From the NCBI GenBank assembly GCA_015039365.1, contig WION01000102.1, positions 1 to 64,000 on the forward strand: DNA of 64,000 bases, in the 5' to 3' direction. The notes under the pieces are model-generated. The model was not told the DNA's origin, did no database searches, and saw nothing but the letters and a program-made list of their open reading frames with translations. The position numbers and the translations under genes were made by a program. Origin of the DNA: Amanita rubescens (taxonomy: Eukaryota > Basidiomycota > Agaricomycetes > Agaricales > Amanitaceae). Shown piece after piece: positions 55,032-64,000 of the stretch (position 1 is the first letter of the stretch; each line of letters opens with the position of its first letter).

Positions 55032-58000
55032 TTACTTGTCCATCCCCAGTTGCTTGCGAATCATTATACGATTCCAAACTGAAATGAAAGTTTTTGTGTA
55101 TAGGATCGCCCGGCCCTGGGTCATGTAACTGACTGATTTACGGATGCGTCCAATTCCTCCATTTCCGCACTCAGCTGCACTGGAATTGATCTTAAGTAAG
55201 CGCGGGTCCAGTTCGGCATATGTTTTGAGGAATGACGCTGCTGAGCACTTTGTATGACCCTTTGCGTGGAAGTCATCTACTACAAAAATGGTGTCAGTGA
55301 AAAAGTCCGGTTCACGCGTCATGCAGTAGGGACCCAGCGCGCATGCAAAATCATATATGACGCGTTTCGGAGCCTTGGGCCATCGCGTAATCATTGCTGA
55401 AAAAACATCGTTACGCCCTTCGCCTCTGGGAATGCAGTGAAACCCATAACAAATGCTATGTGTGCACCATGCACACATAATGCCACCTGTCAATCGTCTT
55501 TGGCTATACTGCCAATAGTATTTTGAGCATTGGCCACCACGCTCGTCGCTCTCGCCAACGTTATCATCCTTGAGCTTCGGGTACCTTGGTCTGTGGCGGA
55601 TTTGCGGCATGCTATAGCAAGTACCCGTCTGCACCTCGTTCAATCAGAAACTTTGCTTGTGCACGAACGACTCGATGACGTACCTTTCTCCAATCATTGG
55701 AAAGCGCCATAGCCGTGAGATCTATGCCGGGTGCTATGTCTGATAACATCGAATCGAGAATGCTTTTGGCTTTATTCGCTATCCACCGACAGATTGCAAT
55801 AAGTGGCGCAGAGTATTGTTTATGATTCTGTTCCTCAAATCGGAGCGCGCGATAGATGGCAGGTATAGTGATGAGGGGCGATACTGTCGCCGGTGACGGA
55901 TTTTCAACAAACTCTTCTAGAAGCTTCCTTGACGAGATCGTTATCATCTGTAGAATTGAGTCGTCGGCTGCGATCTGTAGTACACCCAGGATAAGAACCA
56001 GATTGATGTAAAGCTACATGATCCACGTACCTGTCGAAAAAGCTGGGAAATCTCTGAACTAGGCCTTTTCTCGCTCGCTAACATCTCAATGCCATAGTGG
56101 CTATTGAAGTAATCTCCGAGCTCTTGATTTATTTCCCTCAAAGCGCTGGTAGTCGCCTGTATTAGCCCAAAGTGGTCTGTCAGTTGCCCAAGTGAAAGTA
56201 TTGCTTCGCCTTTGGTGGTGCCAGCTGCATCAATGACTTTCTGCATATTGCGGCGAACTTCTGCGGACTTGATCAGCGATTGCGAGATGCGTTTGCTCTC
56301 TCTCTCCAAAGAATTTTCGTTCACCACCGTTGGAGGCCGTAAGGTAGGGAGGAGGTGTTTGCGATGAAAAGAGAGGCTTACTCCATCCCAAATCACGTTG
56401 TCAGGAGTAGGCCCGCACCCCGGGCAACTCATATCGCCATCCATCGCCTGAACATTGCTGTAGGCAAACCAAGCCGCCAAAAAAACATCATCGCGGCGAA
56501 CGAATGGCTCAGGTGAAGCATATCGTATGTATCTTCTCTGTACCACGCTCATCCATGCGGTAAATGGAGTTTCAGATGATGTGAATGAAGCGGTGTAGTC
56601 GTCTAAGAGATCGTGGGTGAAAAGAAGTTTATTGTTCCAGTTGAAGATTCCATTTTCTCGGCTATCTGGACCAACATATCGACGATATGCGCGGGGGCAG
56701 GTATTGCAAGGTTGAAGTTCAATTTCACAGGTATGGACCGCGGTCAACCCATAAACTTTGCAAGGAAGGAACACAGTCCCGTTATCTGGCACCCTCGAAG
56801 CACCACAAATACATCGCCCATCTGCATCCAATGTGATCCGGTCGGGAACGGTGAAGGAGGCCACTGGTCGCTTGTAAAGATGTGGATCAGTAGGCAATGT
56901 TGCCCAGATAGGTGGTAGGATGGGACGATGCGAAATAGCGACTCTGGTGATACTTGTATTATTGACGGTGCGTACACCAGGATCAACTGCCATATTAGGA
57001 CTTGAGAACCATCTCCAAACAAGTGGCAGTGCTCACGTACCACGCTCTGGCAGCAAATGTGCCAGTGGATCCCGCGCATGTGGGTCTGCATGTACGAGCT
57101 TCTGAAGATGGTGTCTTGCGCTGGAGATGTGCACACATTGGCTATTTCCGTCCCTACTGCATGTCCATGCTCCTGCACCATTGGCTGATCCTACATGATA
57201 AACAATCGACCGGTATTTGATGGAGCGTTGGCCAAATGTAGAAACGGAGAATAGGTGCGTTATTGTCTGATTATCCCCTATATCTTGTGAAAACATGACG
57301 ACAGGTTTGGGCAGGTTGTCAACTAGCATCGCGTCAGTCCTCAGCCGCTATATGATCATCGTTTCATGAAATCTCGCATACGTTGATTTGTGGATGGCAA
57401 ATGCTCCGTTCCATAGTACTCTTGGACGAATTTCACATGGACGCAATGCCTTTCTCTATGGATATTCCCTTGTGGACAGCAACAGACGATAACGGCCTTG
57501 TTTTCTATCACCAAACGTTCAAGATGATACCATGAAGTCTTTCAAAGGTCCAGGAATGAGTCACGGTGCATGTATGAATTGAAATCACCTTGAAACTTAC
57601 TGTAGCTGACGCTCTTTTCATATCCCAGCCTTGAACCACAAACACCGTTGCCGATACCTGAAACAAGCCAGCCACAAAGTCCAAGACCGATTCCACATAT
57701 GTGTAGTACTCCAACTCATCGGAATCTGTTGCGTCAAAGGCGGTGGGAGATATCGCTGATGGGTGGCCGATGATTGAACTTTCTGGTAAGCCATCTATTG
57801 AATTTAGACCGTATTGTGACGAGTCATCGTCTACAGGATGCGCGCCATAGAAGCTATCATCTTCATCACCTGCTTGAAATGTGTCAGTTGTGCGCTTCTG
57901 GCAGCTTTTCTTAGAACCGGTGCCAGGGTGCCGAGGCTTCTTTTGTGGAGAAATGACGGTATATGACTGCTTTTTTACATTCTTTTGTATAATTGACTCG

Positions 58001-58077
58001 GGTGATGGAAGGTCATCCAGCGACAACAGCACAGGTGAAGCAGGAGGTGTTTGCAAGCGAATTTCCATGCCAGACAT
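55032..58077 (-). CDS. KDZ-like transposase protein with CxC-type cysteine cluster
   Basis: This is a multi-exon gene from MSGMEIRLQTPP (58077) to a stop at 55032. The N-terminal part is Ser/Lys-rich. A zinc-binding cluster follows (NKAVIVCCCPQG, HCVHVKF, WTCSRDGNSQCVHISSARHHL), then CRCICGAS-like and CNTCPRAYRRY segments. The C-terminal part has QCSKYYW, MCAWCTHSICYGFHCI, YDFACALGPYC, VDDFHAKGHTKC and INSSAAECGNGGIGRIRKSVSYM, with acidic residues (YDFAC, VDDFH, AAECGN) placed as in Kyakuja-Dileera-Zisupton-type DDE proteins. This is the CxC-cluster KDZ-associated family of Agaricomycetes. All joints I checked keep phase, so it may be functional. I could not find terminal repeats around it. 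Confidence 0.72.
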
Positions 58078-58659
58078 GACGCAGAACCATACTCTCACTA
58101 AACAGTCTAAACCCATTGCTCCGAAAGCGCCAAACGAGCCCAGCATCATCAAAGCGTTTCCAAGAGGATTTCCATCTATTCTCTCTTACCAAACATAGTA
58201 TGGGACATGTTTTCCCGGTTCCTAAACCGAAAGCGCCGAAGTACCTATTTTTGTCTCTTTTTCAAATTCTTTTGATCAGGTGCGGCAGTACATGCCGCTT
58301 CAACCGTTCCCCTTCGCAACCTCCAGCATGGCCCCAAAGCAAGGCCGCGTGCGGTATTGTAACCAATGTCCAGACAGACCTCCCCTGTCACAGTGCATTC
58401 ACACCAAGGCAGGCCGCTTATTCCTTGAAGTGAGTCCTTGTTGTATAGCACGACACCTAGGGGTAACACGAATGCTAGCTCCAGAAAAGCCATGAAAAAA
58501 ACGGGTTAGAGGCGAGACCGACAGATGATGCAACTGTAGAAGAGTCAGAGACGACTCGGAGACAGGACTTGAACCCAACTCTAGGGCAGCAGGCACGCTT
58601 CGTACTACTCACAATTGTCATTACTCAATATCGTTTCATACTAGGGTTCTGACAGTCTT
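58078..58659. other. Spacer, no gene seen
   Basis: Upstream region shared by the KDZ-like gene (minus) and the next plus-strand gene. Contains a tRNA-like GGTTCAAGTCC by chance (see rejected). Confidence 0.35.
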
Positions 58660-58668
58660 TTGTCTCAT

Positions 58669-59554
58669 ATGGCCCCTGCTGTGCCTGTAATCGCAAATGA
58701 GCAAAGTCAGCTTTCGATTCAACAACTCCTGGAGCATCTGACGCCACAGCAATCTCTGATTTCATCATTTACGTGTGGAAACGTCACACCTATCACACCT
58801 AGCAGAAGCCGGGAACATCCCTGTAGTCTTTCTGGGATTGATGCGACACCGGTGTCGTCACCTGGTCTGTTTGAAAGAACAGATGGACTATCAAGCCTGC
58901 CTCCTTCATCTCCTCTGCGCTCACCTACTGTCTTTTCTTCTTTTGCTCGTAAAAAGGCTAAAGTGACGAAAAAAAATCCTGCTTGGGGCTTCGTGGGAGG
59001 CGCAATGCGTGGTAGTAAAAAACTCGGTCAGCTTTCAATGATGTGATATACCCATATCTGACAAGATTCACAGAAATTATACGTCCTCAGGCCTTACGCA
59101 AGCGAATGGAAGACCAGGCCGCATCAACAAAACGATTCCATCGTGAGATTGGTGCACTAATTGCTCGAGTAAGTATCATTAGTTATTTTGGTTCTGATTC
59201 GCAAAATAATGACTGGGCTAGGCTGAAAGATTATCCGAAGAAACTGGTTGTTGGCTTGCTGTGATGGCACAACATGGGAATGCTGGGTCATCTGCGACCC
59301 ATTTCACCTCCTCAAGCTTACGAAGGGATGCCAAAGAAGATACGGTTTCCTTGATCAACCAATTTCATTCTATAACCCGAGCTCTTCTGGTCACGAAGCG
59401 TCAGGGAGCTCTTGAAATGGCAAAGAGACTGGTAGAGGCAGAGGAGTCAGCCGTCGATGCTCAGGCAACTCTTGCTGCAAAGCAAGCACAGCTGACAGAA
59501 GCATTAGTATTACTAGCACAGCATGGAATTGCTGGACCTTCTGTGTCGGGGTAG
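58669..59554 (+). pseudogene. Multicopy basidiomycete family protein, frameshifted
   Basis: MAPAVPVIANEQSQLS opens a Ser/Pro-rich N-terminus, then KKNPAWGFVGGAMRGSKKLGQ. The frame shifts by one base at about 59034, where the next segment reads AFNDVIYPYLTRFTEI, QALRKRMEDQAASTKRFHREIGALIAR, an intron, DWARLKDYPKKLVVGLL, and finally a coiled-coil exon SLINQFHSITRALLV...ALEMAKRLVEAEES ending at 59554. It resembles a family I have seen repeated in Agaricomycete genomes without known function. The one-base offset could also be an unseen intron. Confidence 0.5.
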
Positions 59555-59666
59555 AAATTATGGTAGTGACAATATTATTGTCAGATAGGATGAGCGACCC
59601 TGCCGAGTAATAGAGGACCGTTAGATTTTTGATGCGTGATCGAGGAATGATGCACATCACCTATTT

Positions 59667-59915
59667 TTAGTATATTTCTATTCTTATCTGTGGCAATGCA
59701 ACCGAGTTTGTCCGTTTCCTTTTCCATCTCCATATCTTGCGCACCGCATAGACTAGTAGTATAAGAGCAAGGGACCCACTTACTGTTGCCATAATGCCAT
59801 TGAAGCGCTCAGTTTGGTTTGAAGGAAGAAGAAGCACATGTGGGACCAGTCCGAACTCCCGATGCGCATACCACTGGCTGCACTTACTCAGTGTGCATAT
59901 AATCAGCGCATTCAA
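59667..59915 (-). CDS. Small membrane-type ORF, uncertain
   Basis: An 82-codon frame with a hydrophobic stretch (MATVSGSLALILLVYAVRKIW) followed by basic residues. Not recognised; could be an exon of something larger or chance. Confidence 0.2.
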   Translation of the reverse strand: MNALIICTLSKCSQWYAHREFGLVPHVLLLPSNQTERFNGIMATVSGSLALILLVYAVRKIWRWKRKRTNSVALPQIRIEIY

Positions 59916-60077
59916 GTGTCTTAAATTGTATTAGATGAATTGTTGTTATGATATTTAATAAAAATGCAAGGTATCATAGAGGTAGCAGCGAGGAAACACT
60001 GCCTGTGAGTAAACGTGAGACGAATGCAAGGACTAGGTCACAGATGCGTCTAAACTTTAAAGCTCCTTGACTCGAAA

Positions 60078-60808
60078 CATGCCTCGTCCTCAACTTCACC
60101 ACACCCTGGAAGATAAAAAAGCTGCAGATCGAGAAAGAAGCAAACGGTACTACGAAAAGCAAGCACCAATCAATTTCTGTATCAAAACTTGAGGCTCATT
60201 TACATGAATCTAGGAATAAAACGAAGATACGGGCACGGCGAAAAAGTAAATACTGGGAAACTCGGTATGTTATTCCTTCAATTCGGATCTTTTTATATCT
60301 TTCCATCGTTCTTTTTGTCACTGTAGCCCAAGTTTACCCCTGCCAGGGATAGTCGACCACATATTTCCGACAACCAGGAACCAATTTCCGTGCGTAGTAT
60401 TTTCACCATTGCATTTTGAGTGTCACCTGAGATCATTCAAGTCTGCAAAGTGTCCAACACTGGAAAAAGCAGGCTCAGAGTGTCTATAACACGTTCCTTT
60501 CGTTAGCAGCTCCATCAGCCAACGTGTACCTCGAAAACATGTGCATCGACTATATTGCCAAGAAAGACCAAACTGTACTCGAACGTGCCCTTACAAATAT
60601 GGAATGATTGAAGAACAACCTAATCAGGTGTGAAGACAACATTCTGCAACTCGCAGGGGTAGGGAAAGAGCTATATTCGACTCAGGAACTGCGACAGAAA
60701 ATTGATTTGGTTATTAAAGGGCTCGAGGAGATATTGTGCTATGCCATGATAGATATTGCTGAGCTTTCTGACATGCACACGAACAGGCAACTCATGTACC
60801 AGCAGTAG
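60078..60808 (+). pseudogene. Multicopy basidiomycete protein with basic N-terminus, interrupted
   Basis: MPRPQLHHTLEDKKAADRERSKRYYEK starts a basic, bZIP-like segment; a further exon has KTKIRARRKSKYWETR. Downstream are NVYLENMCIDYIAKKDQTVLERALTNME, an in-frame TGA at about 60607, and KNNLIRCEDNILQLAGVGKELYS...NRQLMYQQ. The start motif and the LVGIG-like segment recur in Agaricomycete multicopy proteins of unknown function. The stop suggests decay. Confidence 0.5.
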
Positions 60809-61819
60809 GGAAGTTGAAATAGGAAATGACACAACTGGGATGCTGACGAACTAGTACAAGTACGACAAAAAGGGCACACTGCACTACTTAGAGTCTAGAC
60901 AGTATTGACTAAACCGGCAGCTTGGGCCTCTTCAAACGCTGTTGCCACATCAGGCACGCTGCTAGGAGCAGGCGAGGGGGGACGGCTAGAAAACTCTCAA
61001 AGTCCATAGACAGCACCAACTGCGGCTTGTACCCGCACCCGCTGATCCACATCACCATCACCTCCTCCAGCCCCCGTCGGCACTGCACGTGTACCTTCCT
61101 AGTTTAGTTTAAGGGTTCCTGAGTGGCACTGACGATGGAGCGATCGAGACCACCTGCGGCTTCCAGAGCCCAAAAGGGGAAGGTCGGCGCTGCACGTGTA
61201 CTTTCCTAGTTTAGGCTGGGGGACAAAGAGAACGTAAAGAGAACATAAAGAGAGGGACAAAGAGAGAATTCGACGGTCGCGCAAAACGAGGTTATCTATT
61301 TCACTCTGCTAGCATATCTCTGGCACTATTCAATAGCTGGCTCCCTCTAATAATAATGCTAGATGATAGGCTATATAAGGCTATATACAGGCGAACATGA
61401 TGAGTCAACAGGTGCTGTTGTGTGTCATGTCTAATGTTGATGGATCAGTGGTTACTGTTCTGATAGGAATTTGATAAGCTGTAATCTTTACATTTATCCG
61501 ACAGCCTGAGGATCCGCTTTATATGTCGAACCGTGTTTGAATGATTCCGCTTCCGTTGTCAGGATCCACTTCTGATGTCAAACCGTGTTTGAGCGCCTGA
61601 TCGCAAAAGAAAAGATTATCCTGATTCCTGACCAATGACTTGTTGCATATTCGGATATTCCATTTGGAATGGAACCGTCACATGGATTAGCTGGCAGTGC
61701 TTTGAAACGCGTAATGGTTTGGCATCGGCCGACAAAACATCACAGGTTTTCGTTGATGGGGGGCATAAACATAAGATTGCAGTGAAAAAAGTAACAAGCC
61801 TTTAGACGTCCCCAATACC
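60809..61819. other. Spacer with two short local duplications
   Basis: GCACGTGTACNTTCCTAGTTTA occurs at about 61086-61107 and 61192-61213. GGATCC(G/A)CTT...GTC(G/A)AACCGTGTTTGA occurs at about 61510-61540 and 61562-61592. No gene supported. Confidence 0.5.
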
Positions 61820-61823
61820 GTGC

Positions 61824-64000
61824 CAATGCCAAAGGACTTGAATACCACAGAGAACAAATTACCAACTGGTAAATCATGTCGCAAAAAATTTTCACCTCTA
61901 ATTGTCCATTTCTTAGCGGTTTCTCGTGCTCTTAAATCATGTCAAAAAGAACTTAAAAAGGTAGAAAAAGCGACGAAAGCTATCAATGAGTTTCAGCGTC
62001 CTGAAGGTATGATGTACGATGTTTATGAAGGATGGCATACCTCAACTGAGAGTATTTAATTGGTGGCAGATGTACCCAAGCGTAAATTGAACGATTTTGC
62101 ACGCTGGAAGAACAACTTGTTTGGGGAAATTGCCGCTCTTCGTGAGGCAGCCAGGACACATGACGTGATGACAGTTGCATGGAACTTCATCGAAGATAAT
62201 AAAGCAGACCTGATTGCATGTTTCGGCCAAGATTCTGAAGCAGCTCACATGTTCGTTACGCAATATGCTGCGCCTGAAGCTCTTAGTTCAACGGAGGCCA
62301 ACGGTATCTTGAACACTCACAAGAATACTTCCAATACCCCTGCTGAGATGCCAATGTCGACACCTGGCATCCCTGTGGTACCTCAGATGTTGATTTGCGC
62401 CCCTGCTCAAACTCCCGCTGTTGAATCTGCTCCGTCTGAGCCCAGAAAGGCACTTGCAGGTGCCGAGGCTGAGCATTGTGCACCCGACATCATAGATGGG
62501 GCTGATGTACCAGGTCTGCATCCCCCGCAACCCATTCCTAGTCAGAAACCTCCAGCCACTTTTTCTGCGTCTGAAACCAGAGACTTGGTTTCACCTGTGG
62601 ACATTCAGGCTCCACGGCCCGATACCACTCCGGGACCTCAACTGTCTGCACCCGTTGTCGAGACTCCTCAAGTTGACTCGATTACTCCTGCTACGACTGG
62701 AGAAAAGCCACAGCACGATACCACTCCGGGTCCTCAACCGTCTACACCAGTTGCCAAGACTCCTCAAGTTGACTTGGTTGCTCCTGCTACGACTGGAGAA
62801 GCGTTATCGCTTGCCGCAGCTAAACGGCATGACGGCTCTGACAAGAAGAATAAGCGCAAGCAGGCACCAGATACTGATAGTGATGAAGGCGGCCCGGCGC
62901 GTGTGAATCGCAACAAGAAAAAACGTCAAAATCGGTCCAAGGGCAAAGCATCCAGATCGAAGAAAGACATTTCCTCAGGTGAATCAGACTCCGATCATAG
63001 TGAAGATGATGAAAGCACAAATGACTCGGACTCGGAGCCTGTGTCATCAAAGAAAGGATCGCGCAAGCGCAAGCGACGAGTGCGGAAATCAAAGAAATTG
63101 AGAAAGCGTACTAGTACGTGTCTGCCCATCACAGGTCTTTCCCACTATCTCACTTATAATTTCAGAGAAAAGCGAAACTGACTACGAGGACGAGGACAGT
63201 AGCGACGAAGAATCGTCGGAGACTGGCAGTAGTGGTGAATCGGATACATCGAAGGAAGGAAAAACAAATGCGAAAAAAAGTATGTATCATTGCCGAAAAT
63301 AAACAAGTCGTCGTTGATTTTAAGTTGCAGCTAAGGATGTGAAATACCGTGATCTGGATGAGGAGAAGAAACGTAAGAAAGAGGGTCAGTAGACATACGG
63401 CTTTCGCAGTCTATTTCTCACAGTGGAGTATAGATGAAGCGAAGAAAGCCGTTCGTCGCTTCTTGATCGACCCGCTCGAGACGCAGATTGATGTACATAT
63501 TCGCCGCCTGATCCGTGAAAATCAGTCGGTGGTCCCTGAGGCAGGCGCAACAAGTCGAGAACTAGCGTTGGAGTGCCTTACGACACAGCAATTCAATGTG
63601 TTCTGTCCCTACCACCACACAATTGATAAAGGCGGAAAAATAGTTGATGGCAAGGCAGGACAAAAGTTCGTATTGAACGGGGTCCCACTTCCTCGAAAAA
63701 CGGTCTCGCCAGAAACTATCAAAAAGCTTAAAAAGAAAAAGTCGTTGTTCCGACCGGATGGGCAGTTTAGAAATGCTCGCGTCCGTAAAGGTTACTTGAA
63801 CTGCGGCTGCAGCCTTGATGCTGGCCTGTGGGACTTGTATTTATGGAAGACGTTGACCATAACAGGTGTTGTTGACGGTAAAGAGGTCACGGAGTCAATG
63901 GGAGACCAACGCTTGACGCCGAGGGTACGTGCCTTTATGATAAAGGCCATTGAAGACATGGCATGCTTAACTACTATCGACGACCTTTACACTGGTGATA
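61824..64000 (+). CDS. Large low-complexity/nuclear-type protein, partial (runs off the right edge)
   Basis: Segments in order: MPMPKDLNTTENK...FSPLIVHFLAVSRALKSCQKELKKVEKA (helical), a TAA at 62057-62059, then in the same frame KRKLNDFARWKNNLFGEIAALREAARTHDVMTVAWNFIEDN, a Pro/Thr/Ala-rich linker with two tandem repeats of about 32 residues (DTTPGPQ...PQVD...APATTGE), a Lys/Arg and Ser/Asp/Glu-rich region (KKRQNRSKGKASRSKK, SGESDSDHSEDDES), short exons around 63170-63440, and a conserved-looking block from about 63437 (VRRFLIDPLETQIDVHIRRLI, LTTQQFNVFCPYHHTID, YLNCGCSLD). I do not recognise the family. The TAA either separates two genes or marks damage. Confidence 0.5.

Noticed and set aside
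58555..58600. tRNA gene (GGTTCAAGTCC T-loop-like string on the minus strand)
   Set aside because: The flanking bases do not form a T stem and no acceptor or anticodon arm can be folded around it.

Overview
The window looks like chromosomal DNA of a basidiomycete fungus, probably an Agaricomycete. Coding exons are split by about 47-82 nt GT-AG introns. The families are typical of that group: expanded tyrosine-kinase-like (TKL) kinases with an HGD[LI]RG catalytic loop, SKN1/KRE6-type GH16 proteins, Crinkler-kinase proteins, a KDZ-like transposase family and DUF6589 proteins. There are no rRNA, tRNA or CRISPR signals. All assignments rest on reading translations and splice junctions by eye; no database search was run.

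Layout. From 0 to 53 kb the window is a mosaic of two families: minus-strand TKL kinase genes (K1-K9; K2/K1, K4/K3, K5, K6, K8/K7, K9) alternating with mostly plus-strand debris of a GH16 beta-glucan-assembly gene. Only one GH16 copy (5317-7434) is intact. Set into the mosaic are a Crinkler-type protein with two N-terminal ubiquitin-like modules (7966-10185), a DUF4238 protein (10898-12345), a small family of short secreted proteins (19.5-21.4 kb), a peroxiredoxin remnant (19.2-19.5 kb) and an MFS sugar transporter (40549-42417). Two kinase blocks are segmental duplicates: 1-3560 with 44200-47800, and 29500-31960 with 50470-52830.

Two observations stand out. First, 22233-28028 is a complete 5.8 kb mobile element with perfect 95-bp terminal inverted repeats and a 7-bp target-site duplication. 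It holds exactly two convergent, 3'-overlapping genes: a DUF6589 protein (a candidate DDE-type transposase) and a RecQ-like helicase with a C-terminal zinc knuckle. I do not recognise it as a named superfamily. Second, kinases K5 and K9, which sit in duplicate blocks, carry different C-terminal cargo that looks captured from host genes: K5 ends in the eIF4E-binding segment of eIF4G and K9 ends in the C-terminal domain of the polarisome scaffold Spa2. K3 has a third, unidentified tail. K4 reads in frame into K3, as a tandem kinase would. Kinase K6 is preceded by five degenerate tandem copies of its own N-terminal exon.

From 53.9 to 55.0 kb there is a minisatellite of about 62 bp units with higher-order structure. 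From 55 to 64 kb lie a KDZ/CxC-type gene (55032-58077), several multicopy basidiomycete families (some with stop codons or frameshifts) and the start of a large gene running off the right edge.
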